NCBI GenBank assembly: GCA_964574815.1 | Contig: CAZNPL010000008.1 | Location: 102,782-166,781 of the forward strand | Direction of reading: 5' to 3' | Length of the DNA: 64,000 bases | DNA from: CAZNPL01 sp964574815 | Lineage (GTDB): Bacteria; Planctomycetota; Phycisphaerae; UBA1845 | Shown: one piece after another, positions 17,348 to 27,044 of the stretch | Position numbering within the stretch: position 1 is the first letter of the stretch | Layout of the letters: the number at the start of each line of letters is the position of its first letter | Notes under the pieces: generated by a model | Seen by the model: only the letters and a program-made list of their open reading frames with translations | Database searches by the model: none | Told to the model about the DNA's origin: nothing | Position numbers and translations under genes: made by a program

Positions 17348-18853
17348 CTACCTCAGCAGGCGCCAGAGTGTCCCCTCACGCGTCCACGCCTCCCGCGCCC
17401 AGCCGCCGCCCTGACGCACCGCAAAGACGGGCCGGTTTCGCAATGGCACGACAAGGCGTTGCCACGCACGAGGCCGGGCGTTGATGATTGTTATCTCTTC
17501 CCGGTTGAACAGGACATGCTTTGCATAACGCAAAGGGGCCGAATGATCCCACGTCGTGCAGATCACCGAGTCGCAAGGCAGCCCCGCGACGTTCGCCCCG
17601 TCGACAAAGTGCGTTGCGTCGGCGTTGCTCGCCCGCCGGCCTGGAGTGTCCAGAATCGTCCAGCCGGCAACGAGCACGAACAGGACTCCGCCGAGGATGG
17701 TTCGATTGTTGGATCCGTCACGTGGAAACAAGGGACTCAGCATGACGCCGATGAGCACAGCTGTCGAGTAAAGCAGAGGCAGAAAGTCGCCGGCGGCGCC
17801 GTATACCCGATAAGCACATACGAACGCGATGCTTGAGACAGCCATGCCGGTGAGCAGGACACACCCCGTCCTGGACCTTTGCGACGTCAGCGCCGCTCCG
17901 CCGAGCGCCAGCAAGGTGACGATCGCCAGCGAAATCGGACGGAGCGGGTTTTGATTTCGCAGCCATTGCAACCGCGACCGTATCCCCGACCAGCTCACCC
18001 CCACGTTCGAGCGAAACTGCTCCGCGCTCATGTGCCAGACGACGCGCTCAAACTTGGCCCCCGCGTTCCTGCCGATCCCCGGCAGACACGCGTACTCGAT
18101 GTTGTAGTCTCTGATGTAGTTGTAAGCCGTTGCAGGTTGATCTCGGACCCACAGGTATCCGAACGAATACGCGGTGGGCGCAACGCCTAACAGAATGACA
18201 ATAGCCGCCGACCGAACCGCTTGCGACTTCGACATCCCCCGCCGGCGAGCTGCCAACCACCAGCCCGCAACAAAAAAGGGCAGCGCCAGCACCACGGGAG
18301 GACGGTTGGCCAGCGCGAACCCCAACAGCAGCCCCGCTGAAAAGAGATACCGGCACAGCCCGCGCCGAGCGTAGAGGATCAACAGATAGGCCGCGCCGGC
18401 CACCAGCGCAAGCGTCGGCATGTACACCTCGGGCGCGATCAGGCCTGACCAGATACGCGGATGAACCGTCAACAGGAGACTCACCGCCGCGGCCGCCCAG
18501 GCGTTCATGCCGAGCTCGGTCTGCGTCATCGCGCAGAGCGCGATCACACAAAGGCCGCTCAAGAAGCACGCCAGCGTAACGCCGGACGCCGGTTCGAGCC
18601 CCGGCAGATATGTGAACAAGTGGCCAACGCTCACGTAACCGGGATAGCCCGGCGGATGCGTGATCCCCAGCGTCGCCGCGGCCAACTGCAAGCCCCCGGA
18701 ATCGCCGAAGCAGATCCCCGGCGGCAGACGAGGCCATACCAGGACCCCGACGATGCAAACCGCCGCCAGTGCCGGTAGCAACTCGAGTACGCGCCGGCGC
18801 ACCGGTTGAGCCTCAGGCACGCCGTCCGCAGCAGGTGTTGCCGTCGATTTCAT
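17348..18853 (-). CDS. DUF2723/TMEM260-like multi-pass membrane protein
   Basis: 501 aa with about ten hydrophobic helices. The first loop carries the DUF2723 signature CFGDSGGLQLAAATLGITHPP followed by GYPGYV, which in this family contains the acidic residue expected at a GT-C glycosyltransferase active site. YMPTLALVAGAAYLLILYA and later helices follow; the C-terminal about 100 residues are soluble and presumably periplasmic. Members are thought to move sugars from lipid carriers (the eukaryotic relative TMEM260 is an O-mannosyltransferase). The window also holds a TMTC-like protein (5318-7588), but no glycan-synthesis genes adjoin either. Confidence 0.75.
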   Translation of the reverse strand: MKSTATPAADGVPEAQPVRRRVLELLPALAAVCIVGVLVWPRLPPGICFGDSGGLQLAAATLGITHPPGYPGYVSVGHLFTYLPGLEPASGVTLACFLSGLCVIALCAMTQTELGMNAWAAAAVSLLLTVHPRIWSGLIAPEVYMPTLALVAGAAYLLILYARRGLCRYLFSAGLLLGFALANRPPVVLALPFFVAGWWLAARRRGMSKSQAVRSAAIVILLGVAPTAYSFGYLWVRDQPATAYNYIRDYNIEYACLPGIGRNAGAKFERVVWHMSAEQFRSNVGVSWSGIRSRLQWLRNQNPLRPISLAIVTLLALGGAALTSQRSRTGCVLLTGMAVSSIAFVCAYRVYGAAGDFLPLLYSTAVLIGVMLSPLFPRDGSNNRTILGGVLFVLVAGWTILDTPGRRASNADATHFVDGANVAGLPCDSVICTTWDHSAPLRYAKHVLFNREEITIINARPRAWQRLVVPLRNRPVFAVRQGGGWAREAWTREGTLWRLLR

Positions 18854-19046
18854 CTCTGTGGATTGTCCGCGTAGCCACCCTCTGACGCGCTATGCACGAC
18901 CGCATCACCGCCCGTCATTTCGGGCCTGCTTTAAGGATGTCCCGGATTTCGTGAGTGTCAACGCTCCGCTGAGTTCGGCGAGCCCAACGTCTTTCCCGGA
19001 GCCGGCGATGGCGCGGGGGCTTGCGTACCGTCTGCTGCAGACTGAC

Positions 19047-19556
19047 TCAACGTCCCGCGTCGCCCTCACCCCAGTGGCCACCTCTGGGGATCACCGCGAT
19101 GTGTGAACCGGCCTGGTTCCAGCCGCCATGCTCACGGCGATAAACGTCCACCGACCTCAGGGGAATCGACCCCTCGCTTCCGTCGGGACCGCGATAGTCG
19201 TAGCGCGCCACGTAATAAACCAGGGCGATGTCGCCGTAGATCTGCCCTTCCGTGTCGAGTAGCTCGTACCCGACACCCCGGAGGTTCTGCAGCGACTTCT
19301 CTGCGTTAGCCATGTACGCATCGATGCCCCGCTCGATCTTGACGCTTGGCCCCTGAAAGCCGACCCAGTCGGGCGTGTGCATGCGGCGAAGCGCATCCCG
19401 ATCCTGACGCAGGTACGCCCGGAAAATACCGTCAATATGTTCGAGAATCTCCAGGCGATGCTTTTCGGTGCTCGTGTTCACGTTCGTTTTCTCCAATGTG
19501 CACTTCGGCGCCGCAGCGCAGGTGACGGCCAACAAAACGAGGATTATCCGTACCAT
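19047..19556 (-). CDS. Exported NTF2-like (SnoaL/DUF4440-type) protein
   Basis: 169 aa. A short signal peptide (VRIILVLLAVTCAAAP-KC, possibly a lipoprotein with Cys 19) is followed by an NTF2-like cone: EHIDGIFRAYLRQDRDALRRM, then HTPDWVGF, GIDAYM, and a strand-rich end (DIALVYYVARYDYRG, GWNQAGSHIAVI). Such proteins bind small molecules or are weak enzymes; no catalytic residues can be assigned. It lies 60 bp downstream of the AraC-type regulator on the same strand. Confidence 0.7.
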   Translation of the reverse strand: MVRIILVLLAVTCAAAPKCTLEKTNVNTSTEKHRLEILEHIDGIFRAYLRQDRDALRRMHTPDWVGFQGPSVKIERGIDAYMANAEKSLQNLRGVGYELLDTEGQIYGDIALVYYVARYDYRGPDGSEGSIPLRSVDVYRREHGGWNQAGSHIAVIPRGGHWGEGDAGR

Positions 19557-19616
19557 AAGGAGTACGCTCCCTGCCGTTCATTTGAACAACGGGGAGTCTA
19601 CGTCCTGCAGTGAGGA

Positions 19617-20531
19617 TCACGCTTTCAGATTCTTGCTCGTTTCGAAATCGCCGGCCTCCGTCAGTTCACTGCGAACGGAGCTCGGGGAGTGACCGAATTC
19701 GCGGCGAAACGCGTCGCTGAAATGGCTGTGGCTGGAAAACCCCACCGAGAACGCGAGCCGAGTCAGGTCGGACTCGCCGTCGAACAACTGCTGTAGGGCA
19801 GCGCGGAGGCGCAACCGCGCGAGGTACTTGTGTATCGGTAGCCCGACCCATCGACGGAACAACCTCGCGAGATGAAACGGAGAGCTGTGGACCCGCCGGG
19901 CGATATCCGGCAGTGTGAGCGGTGCCGAGATGTCCTCCGAGAGCACGGCACGCGTGTCTTCCGCCAGCGCCCGGTGTGCCCTGCGCGTGTCAGGCCGCTC
20001 GCGACGCTCCGCTCGTTTGCCGAGGCGGGCGGCGTCGCGCGCCACCGCATCGAGAAGCCGCAGAGCGGATTCGTCGAGAACCAGCCCTCGCAACGCAGGA
20101 TCCGTCCCCCTTACACTGCGAACCGCGGCACGAAATCGATACAGCAGCAGAGCCGTCGGAGATTGCAACGGGGCCCACGACGCCCGAAACGGTTCCTCAG
20201 GGTGATCGAGCACCGACGGATCATACGCCGCAAACGCATCGGCCAGCACCGCCGGCGCGAACGACAACGACGTGCAGTCGTCACCGCCATCGATCGGATG
20301 GCTTACGCGGTACGGCTCGAACCGGCGGAAGAAGAGCGCTCCGCCGGCATCCGCGGCCGTCGTCTCCCGCCCCACGTGCCGCACGAAAAAGCCGGCTCTC
20401 GGAAAGACGATCTCATGGCTCGAAGTACATTCTTCCGAGCCGGGGCAGGAATCGTGCGGCCGGCAGCGCGCATCGACGGCGCACACGACTTCGCTTCGAT
20501 ACAACCGCTCCGTACGCAACGCCTCTGACAT
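19617..20531 (-). CDS. AraC-family transcriptional regulator
   Basis: 304 aa. The N-terminal about 180 residues form a cupin-like sensory part (SSHEIVFPRAGFFVRHVG, RRFEPYRVSHPIDGGDDC). The C-terminal 100 residues hold the two helix-turn-helix motifs of the AraC/XylS family: LTLPDIARRVHSSPFHLARLF and RLAFSVGFSSHSHFSDAFRR, then EFGHSPSSVR. It probably activates a nearby or its own promoter in response to an unknown effector. The NTF2-like gene downstream may be co-transcribed. Confidence 0.88.
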   Translation of the reverse strand: MSEALRTERLYRSEVVCAVDARCRPHDSCPGSEECTSSHEIVFPRAGFFVRHVGRETTAADAGGALFFRRFEPYRVSHPIDGGDDCTSLSFAPAVLADAFAAYDPSVLDHPEEPFRASWAPLQSPTALLLYRFRAAVRSVRGTDPALRGLVLDESALRLLDAVARDAARLGKRAERRERPDTRRAHRALAEDTRAVLSEDISAPLTLPDIARRVHSSPFHLARLFRRWVGLPIHKYLARLRLRAALQQLFDGESDLTRLAFSVGFSSHSHFSDAFRREFGHSPSSVRSELTEAGDFETSKNLKA

Positions 20532-20649
20532 ACCTGCGGTGGCCTCTCGAGCCGATCAGGCGGACCAAACTGTTCAGTCCCACAACTCGCCTTGGAATCC
20601 TGCCGACCCGTTGATTGTGTATTATACGCGATTAGGTGCAGGCGAGCCG

Positions 20650-21372
20650 CTACGCCAGGACAAGTTTCGCGAGGTAGTCGCCGGTCTCCTCCCGCCGGAT
20701 GATCTCGCAGCGCCACCCTGAGACCTCCGCCCGCTCGGTCAGGGTTTCAGGGTCAGCGTGCAGCCAGTCATAGTAGGGCCCGGCCAGACCCCGAAACTCG
20801 CACTGCGTGCGGATCTCCCCGAAGTAGCGGCCGGCATTCCGATTGGCGTCGAGATACGCCACGTTGCGCGGGTTGTTCGATACGCGAGCGTCCAGCGAGT
20901 CCAGCAAAATACAGCCGTCGTCGGCGAGCAGATCCCGGGCGCGGGACAGGAAACGATCAAGCCCGGCGATCGTCTCGGCAATGCCGACGCCGTGACACAT
21001 CATCAGAACTGTATCGAACGGTCCACCTGTGAAGTCGAAAACATCCGCACAACGAGCCTCGCCGACACCCCGTTTACGCATGATCTCGACGGCCTGCGGG
21101 CTGACGTCGATCGCCGTGACGGGCAAGCCCCGCTCCTGAAGCACCAGGCTGTGCAGCCCGCTGCCCGCGCCGACGTCCAGCACATGCCCGCTGCAGCTCT
21201 CGAGGGCGGTCCGGTCGATGGGCGATTCCGCGCGGGGGTCGCGGAAAAAATACGCAACCGGAATCGGCATTTCGTGGCCATCGTCCCGGCGAATGATCAA
21301 TTGAGCATTCGCGTCGCCATCGACAAACGCCTGCATGGCCAGGCCATACGGATCCATCGCCTTTGGGTCCAT
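20650..21372 (-). CDS. Class I SAM-dependent methyltransferase
   Basis: 240 aa. The SAM-binding motif I is clear (HVLDVGAGSGLHSLVLQERG), followed by the acidic end of strand 2 (VTAIDVSPQAVEIM), motif II around CADVFDF and FDTVLMMCHGVG, and the post-motif LADDGCILLDSLD. The length and the N-terminal FFRDPRAESPIDRTAL are like small-molecule methyltransferases; the substrate cannot be told. It is separated from the AraC gene by 118 bp. Confidence 0.85.
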   Translation of the reverse strand: MDPKAMDPYGLAMQAFVDGDANAQLIIRRDDGHEMPIPVAYFFRDPRAESPIDRTALESCSGHVLDVGAGSGLHSLVLQERGLPVTAIDVSPQAVEIMRKRGVGEARCADVFDFTGGPFDTVLMMCHGVGIAETIAGLDRFLSRARDLLADDGCILLDSLDARVSNNPRNVAYLDANRNAGRYFGEIRTQCEFRGLAGPYYDWLHADPETLTERAEVSGWRCEIIRREETGDYLAKLVLA

Positions 21373-21656
21373 GTAGGTCTCCGATCAAAGGGCTGGAGCG
21401 ACCGGCTGCAGTGTAGCACTCCGCGCGGGCGGTGACGACAGTTCAGAGTGCAGCGAGATATGTCGTGCCAGCCTCTTTCTCCGGCTGTGTTTCAAGAAGT
21501 CAAGACCTTTTCCTTTCCTGGGCATGAGCGGCTGTGTATACTTACCTGTGAGACTGCATATCTACGAATGATCGGGCTCAAGCCATGGCCCTGGCGAGGT
21601 CCCACCGCCGGAAGTCGCGGGATTCGGGGGTACCGACTTGGGCAAGGAGCTTGGCG

Positions 21657-22940
21657 ATGCGCGTGACAACAATCGTACTGGGTGGGCTGCTGTTGCCGGC
21701 TCTCTCTGCATTCGGCCAATCGTTCAACATCGACTTGGGGACGGCCGCGGGTGTCCCGTCGGACGACTATCCAGGTGCCGGACTGCCCGGTTTCTGGAAT
21801 GCGGTGTCTGGAACCGAGCCCGACGCCATTGCTTTGATGGACTTGCATGGCGAAGCGACCGACGCCGTCTTCAGAGGTTACCGATCGCTGACGGGTTGCA
21901 GCGAGGCGGATCATCAGGAGACCGAGGCACAGGTCGCGTTCTTGCTCGATGATTTCGCCTTTCCGGCCGCATGCGCGGTCAACGCTTTCATGATTGAAGA
22001 GCTCCGAGACGGACCATACGAGGTCGTCACGTACGGATGGTTACCGTTCAACGGCGAGTCCTACGTCGGCGTCACTCTTGGGACGGCTCACGATATATGC
22101 GGGAGTACTTCGAAGGGCCTGGGCGCTCGGTGGCGGGGCGGCTTGGTCGAGGGTGCGACACACGTCTGGCATACGGTAGAAGTTGTCGGCGGCGTGCTGA
22201 GTATTTGCTACGGTGGGGGCATTGCATGGACCGGCACAATCAACGGCGTGCAGCTCATAGAGGGGGCGCCGCCCCGAATCGTCCATGGCGTACTCGAGTC
22301 GTTTGAGGAGCACGCTTTCTCCGGCTACATCGATCCGCGAATGGAGAGTGATGACGGCGCAGACCTCAATCTGGGGCTTGACGAATTCACACTTGTCTTC
22401 AGTGAGGAGGTCCGCGACCTCGGGTCGGGCAATGGAGGCCGGCTCACCGCAGGCGCCTTCAGCGTTACTCAGACCGGTCTGGGGGCACCGCCCAACATCA
22501 AAGGCATCGAAGAGTTTATCGAGACAGACGGCCGTCACCATGTCACGATCCTGCTCGACCGTATCATTGCGTTACAGGAGTGGACGACGATCCGCGCAGA
22601 GGTTGAGGATCTCGACGGTGTGCCCATTCCGAACCTTGGCGACCTGGGGCCAGGCCTGGACGAGCCGGATCGCATCGACGTGGGCTTGCTGCCCGGCGAC
22701 GTCGATCAGAATGGCCAAGTGACGCCCCGCGATCTGATCTGGCTCCGCCAGATGCTGTCGGAAATTCGCGAGCCCGACAAAGGAATCGCCGGCGACTACA
22801 TCGACATCGATCGCGACGGGGTCTGGCCGGAACCGCAAGACGTCCTTCGTTTCCGCCAGTTGATCTTGGGGACAACTCCGTGCTTTCCGCCTGGGGTGTG
22901 CGGTTGGGCAGGGGAGCAGATGAATTCCCCCCGGCCTTGA
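21657..22940 (+). CDS. Exported dockerin-type protein of unknown function
   Basis: 427 aa from ATG 21657 (AAGGAG upstream, and a signal peptide ending near FGQ-SF follows). The middle shows beta-rich segments (AQVAFLLDDFAFPAACAV, VWHTVEVVGGVLSICY) typical of secreted planctomycete proteins. A calcium-binding dockerin pair is visible at residues about 345-405: GDVDQNGQVTPRDLIWLRQ and DIDRDGVWPEPQDVLRFRQ. No enzyme motif is recognised. A TATACT at 21537-21542 may be part of its promoter. Confidence 0.75.
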   Translation: MRVTTIVLGGLLLPALSAFGQSFNIDLGTAAGVPSDDYPGAGLPGFWNAVSGTEPDAIALMDLHGEATDAVFRGYRSLTGCSEADHQETEAQVAFLLDDFAFPAACAVNAFMIEELRDGPYEVVTYGWLPFNGESYVGVTLGTAHDICGSTSKGLGARWRGGLVEGATHVWHTVEVVGGVLSICYGGGIAWTGTINGVQLIEGAPPRIVHGVLESFEEHAFSGYIDPRMESDDGADLNLGLDEFTLVFSEEVRDLGSGNGGRLTAGAFSVTQTGLGAPPNIKGIEEFIETDGRHHVTILLDRIIALQEWTTIRAEVEDLDGVPIPNLGDLGPGLDEPDRIDVGLLPGDVDQNGQVTPRDLIWLRQMLSEIREPDKGIAGDYIDIDRDGVWPEPQDVLRFRQLILGTTPCFPPGVCGWAGEQMNSPRP

Positions 22941-23041
22941 TCAGTCCGAATATACGGGCGGGTCCGGCCGCGCCACGCTGGTCGGGAATGGGCCGCCTGG
23001 TTATCCGTCGGAGACATGTCTTGGCGCGACAGGAGGGACGC

Positions 23042-26014
23042 TCATGGTGCGCTCTGCGATCTCCATTGCGCGGCCTTGTCGGGATTGCCCATGGCATCGT
23101 AGAGTTCGACGAGCAGACTCGCGACTTTCTCGCACCGATGATGCCGCGGGCCAAGAGCGGATGCGAGCAAGGTATGCGCCCGAAGAAGCGAGGCCTCACC
23201 GTCAGCGTGGCGACCAACTGCGCGGAAGCACTCACCCCTCTTCTGTTCAATGGTTCCTCGCAGCCAGTGATCGGCAGGCAGCGCCGATTCCGCGTGACGC
23301 TCGGCGTCGTCCAGTAGTTGTTGGGCCCGCGCATACTGGCCGGTCGCGACATAGAGACCGGCCAGATTCACCCGTGATGTAATCGTACTGGCGTGCGATT
23401 CGCCCAGTCTTCTTGCCCGACGCTCGAGCGTATCGACGAAAAGCGTCTCGGCCTCCTCAAGACGCTCGAGATCCTGGTAAACGAGGCCAAGGTTGTTGGC
23501 ACACGTCAGCGTGCTTTCGTGGTCATCGCCGAATCGATCGCGGGCGGCTTGCAGAGATTGCTCTTGGAGGCGCTCCGCTTCGAGATAGCGCCCCTGTCGC
23601 CGGTAGACGACGGCGAGCGTCGTGGTCGTGCCGATCGTGTCCGGGTGCGCGTCGCCGAGCGTCCGGCGCCGTGCATCCAGCACCTGACGGCACAGCCCTT
23701 CCGCCTCGGCGTATTCGCCCAGAAGCGAGTGAAGCGCGGCACGGCTGTCCAACGTCGCGAGCGTGTCGGGGTGGTCGGCCCCCAGAGTTCTCGTTCGAGC
23801 CTCGATCACGACATCGTACAAAGCAGCGGATTCGCCGTAACGACCCTGCTTAAAAAGCACGACAGCAAGATTGTGCGCCGCCGTCAGAGTGTTCGGATGA
23901 TCCTCACCCGACACCCGCTCGTGTGTCGCCTGCAGCTCTTCGAACAGTGCCCTGGCCTCCTCGTGCCTTCCGCGCGAAGCATACAGATAGGCGAGGTTGT
24001 TCACCGATGATAGGGTCGATGGATGCTTGCTGCCCTGGCGCTCGCGCCGAAGTTTGACCGTTTGCTTGAGCAGGCTCTCAGCGCGCTCGAACTCGTTCAG
24101 CCGCGCGCACAGCAGTCCGAGGTTGTTCATCGCGGTCAAGGTGATCGAGTCGTCGGGATCCTGCGCGTGTCGCATCGTGTCGAGCGTGGCTTCGTAGAGG
24201 ACACGGGCGTCCTCATACCTTCCCAGCGAGGACAACACACTGGCAAGGTTGTTCCTCGTCTTGAGAACGTCCGGGTGGTCCTCTCCGAAAACGCGCCGCT
24301 TCACCTCGAGCGTTTCTTCGTAAAGCGCCCGCGCCTCGGTGTACCGCCCCTGGTATTGATGAAGGGCGGCGAGATTGGACCGGGCGCTGAGCGTGCTCGG
24401 GTGTTCGGGGCCGAGTTCCGACCTCCACGTCTCCAGCGCCTTTTCAAGTTGGATCCGCGAGTTCTCGTAGTCGCCGAGATTCTTGAAGGTCGTCGCAAGC
24501 GTGTGCCGGAGACGGGTGGCCACCAGAGGCTGCTGCGAAAGCTCCTCTTCGATGATCTTCGGCGCCCTGGCGAGGACATCTCGCAAAAGCACGTCTCGGC
24601 CGAGCTCTTCGGGACTCGCCGACGAGAGAATGTTCGAGAGCAGGGCCGCGACGGCTTCAGATTCATCCCTCGCCGCCTGCACGTCGATCAACCGCTGCTC
24701 CGCAACCGAGCGCTGATGTTCCGCCTCCCGCCGCGCCGTCTCCGCCTCGCGCTGTTGAGCCTCGGCACGCTCGCGCTCTTGGACGGCGTTGACCAGGCCG
24801 TAACCGGTACCGACGGCTCCCAGCACAAGCAACACCAGCGCCGCCACGGCGCCCCAGAACCAGCCCCTGTTCCGTTTGGCGAATTTGCTCAACTGGTACG
24901 CAACGCTCGGAGGCCGGGCGCTCACCGGCTCGTCGCGAAGGAATCGCCGCAGGTCCGTAGCCAGATCCGCTGCCGATTGATATCGGTGGTCTCTCTGCTT
25001 CTCGAGCGCCTTTGCGAAGATGGTTTCGAGATCACCGCGGCAAGTCCGCACGACTTCGCCGAGCCGACGGGGTTCGCACTGCGCGATGATGCGCGCCACC
25101 TCGAGCATGGGCTTGCCCGCCAGATCGTATGGAAGCGTGCCTGACAACAGCTCGAATCCGATCACGCCCAGGGCATAGATGTCGCAGCGCGTGTCAATGT
25201 CGCCCGGGCTTCCGGCCGCCTGCTCCGGACTCATGTAATGCAGCGTCCCGACCAGTTGTCCGGTGGCGGTCTGCTCGCCGAGGGTCGTCCGGTCGTTGTG
25301 AACGGCCCGCGCGACCCCGAAATCGACAATACGCGGGAGCCCCGACTCGTCGACGATGATGTTGCCGGGCTTCAGATCACGATGAATCACGCCTCGCGTG
25401 TGTGCGTGATGCACGGCCTCACAGGTCTTCGCGAGGATTTCGAGGCGACGGCGAATGGAAAGCCGTTGCTCGCTTGCAAATCGGGTCAGCGAAGTGCCGC
25501 GCACGAGCTCCATGGCGAAATAAGGCTGCGGCCCGTATCGAGTCTCCGTAGTACCGGCGCCGTAGAAGCGCGCGACGCACGGGTGATCCAGACGCCGCAG
25601 CGTGTCCACCTCAAACTGGAATCGCCGCAACACAGATTCGGTTGAAACGCCGGGGCGTAAGACTTTGACGGCGACGGACTCGGGCGATGAATCGATCTGC
25701 CCCTCGAAAACGGTGCCCATGCTGCCGCTTCCGATCTCCCGGACGACGCGATAAGGGCCGATGAGCTCCGGCAATTGCTCGGGAAACGCTTCCAACGGCG
25801 GCGCCGTCAACACAGCACGCTCCATGTCGCCGACAAGAGGTTCGTCAAGCGGTCCGCCCCTTCGCCGGTCGCAGGCCAAGAGTGCTTCCAGACGTCTTCG
25901 TAATTCGGGTTCGCCGCGGCAGCGCTGATCGAGAAACGCGCTACGCTGCCGTATCCCCAGTTTGCAGGCGTCGTCGAACAACCGCCGAAGCCGTATCTCC
26001 TGATCCGTGTTCAT
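23042..26014 (-). CDS. Ser/Thr protein kinase with kinesin-light-chain-type TPRs
   Basis: 990 aa, starting at ATG 26014, which overlaps the sigma-factor stop (ATGA). Residues about 80-350 are a Hanks-type kinase: glycine loop EIGSGSMGTVFEG, VAVKVL with the catalytic Lys, HRDLKPGNIIVDE, DFGVARAV and GTLHYMSPEQAAG. A single membrane helix (FWGAVAALVLLVLGAVGTGYG) is at about residue 400, followed by a coiled coil rich in Glu, Gln and Arg. The outer part is about ten 42-residue TPRs of the kinesin-light-chain kind (HPDTLATLDSRAAL, HESTLTCANNLGLVY). It probably senses or scaffolds through the TPRs and controls the co-transcribed sigma factor. Confidence 0.93.
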   Translation of the reverse strand: MNTDQEIRLRRLFDDACKLGIRQRSAFLDQRCRGEPELRRRLEALLACDRRRGGPLDEPLVGDMERAVLTAPPLEAFPEQLPELIGPYRVVREIGSGSMGTVFEGQIDSSPESVAVKVLRPGVSTESVLRRFQFEVDTLRRLDHPCVARFYGAGTTETRYGPQPYFAMELVRGTSLTRFASEQRLSIRRRLEILAKTCEAVHHAHTRGVIHRDLKPGNIIVDESGLPRIVDFGVARAVHNDRTTLGEQTATGQLVGTLHYMSPEQAAGSPGDIDTRCDIYALGVIGFELLSGTLPYDLAGKPMLEVARIIAQCEPRRLGEVVRTCRGDLETIFAKALEKQRDHRYQSAADLATDLRRFLRDEPVSARPPSVAYQLSKFAKRNRGWFWGAVAALVLLVLGAVGTGYGLVNAVQERERAEAQQREAETARREAEHQRSVAEQRLIDVQAARDESEAVAALLSNILSSASPEELGRDVLLRDVLARAPKIIEEELSQQPLVATRLRHTLATTFKNLGDYENSRIQLEKALETWRSELGPEHPSTLSARSNLAALHQYQGRYTEARALYEETLEVKRRVFGEDHPDVLKTRNNLASVLSSLGRYEDARVLYEATLDTMRHAQDPDDSITLTAMNNLGLLCARLNEFERAESLLKQTVKLRRERQGSKHPSTLSSVNNLAYLYASRGRHEEARALFEELQATHERVSGEDHPNTLTAAHNLAVVLFKQGRYGESAALYDVVIEARTRTLGADHPDTLATLDSRAALHSLLGEYAEAEGLCRQVLDARRRTLGDAHPDTIGTTTTLAVVYRRQGRYLEAERLQEQSLQAARDRFGDDHESTLTCANNLGLVYQDLERLEEAETLFVDTLERRARRLGESHASTITSRVNLAGLYVATGQYARAQQLLDDAERHAESALPADHWLRGTIEQKRGECFRAVGRHADGEASLLRAHTLLASALGPRHHRCEKVASLLVELYDAMGNPDKAAQWRSQSAP

Positions 26015-26610
26015 GAGACCGTACCGTTCAGCTCGGAATGTAGCCATGCACGGGCGAAACGCCAGTCCTGCTTGACGGTGCCTGGCGAAAGGCCCAGAAG
26101 TTCACTCACCTCTGCAATCGTAAGACCGCCGAAGAAGCGTAGTTCAACAACCCGCGCGCAACGCCCGTGATGCCGGAAGAGCCGTGCCAGGGCTTCATCC
26201 AGCGCGACCATATCCTCCGGCCTGGCGGGCACGGCACCGATGTCCTCGTCGAGACCGATTCTGCCCCAACCGCCACCACGCTTGGCCGCCGTCTTTCGCC
26301 GGGCGTGATCCACCAGCACCTCGCGAAGGGCGCGGGCGGCAGTGGCGAGGACGTGAGTCCGGTCAGACCAGTTCACATGGTGGGATTCTCGCAGCGTCAC
26401 GTACGCGTCGTGAACCAGCGCCGTCGCTTGAAGCGTGTGGCCTGGTGCCTCCTCGTGCATGCGCCGCCGGGCAATATCCCGCAGGCAATCGTAGATCGAG
26501 GGGAACCAGGAGTCCACGGCGACCTTGGAACATTCCGCTTCGTCGATCACCGCCCGCGCGCGACGTGAGGCCGCCGATGTGGAGGCTTTGCGCACCGAAA
26601 TACCCTCCAT
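26011..26610 (-). CDS. ECF-type RNA polymerase sigma factor (PF07638-like)
   Basis: 199 aa from ATG 26610, the start that gives the usual size for this family; the open frame continues upstream without a plausible start. Region 2 is seen at SIYDCLRDIARRRM through LQATALVHDAYVTLRE and region 4 at RVVELRFFGGLTIAEVSELL and LSPGTVKQDWRFARAWL. This is the planctomycete-type ECF group often paired with kinases. Its stop codon overlaps the kinase start by four bases, which indicates translational coupling and a functional pair. Confidence 0.9.
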   Translation of the reverse strand: MEGISVRKASTSAASRRARAVIDEAECSKVAVDSWFPSIYDCLRDIARRRMHEEAPGHTLQATALVHDAYVTLRESHHVNWSDRTHVLATAARALREVLVDHARRKTAAKRGGGWGRIGLDEDIGAVPARPEDMVALDEALARLFRHHGRCARVVELRFFGGLTIAEVSELLGLSPGTVKQDWRFARAWLHSELNGTVS

Positions 26611-27044
26611 ACCACAGAATCGTGAAGCCACGTGCGATTGGATGAAAGAGGCTTCCCGACCGCGAAATTGGCGCGTCCCCGATTTGCTTGTCGGATGCCG
26701 CGCCAGACCACAAACCATTGTGGCATACCCGCGCCGCCCCGGCAAGCGCGAAACGAGCCGTCCGGTTGGATTCCGACGAAAACGTGCCTCTCGCCGGGTT
26801 CGATTATTTCTCCAAGTCCGCTGTCCAAATGGCGACGCGTTAACGCTTACCCTCAGGACGACGTTGGACAACGGCCGCGGTCGACTTGTGCGCTGACGGG
26901 TGTGTTTCACCTGACGTGATGCATAACCGGGGCGCATTGAAACTCACGCTTCTCTCAACGGGCGGAGCGCGGGCAAAGGGGAAGGATTGCGCCGAGACAA
27001 CCGGCGTGACAGGAATCTTCAGAATCCAAGGGAGGAGTTCAAAC
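26611..27044. other. Intergenic region between divergent sigma and thrombospondin-repeat genes
   Basis: 434 bp. It holds the ribosome site of the plus-strand gene (GGGAGGAG at about 27030) and must contain promoters for both directions, but no clear -35/-10 pair is seen. An open frame runs through it in the sigma reading frame but lacks protein-like composition. Confidence 0.4.
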
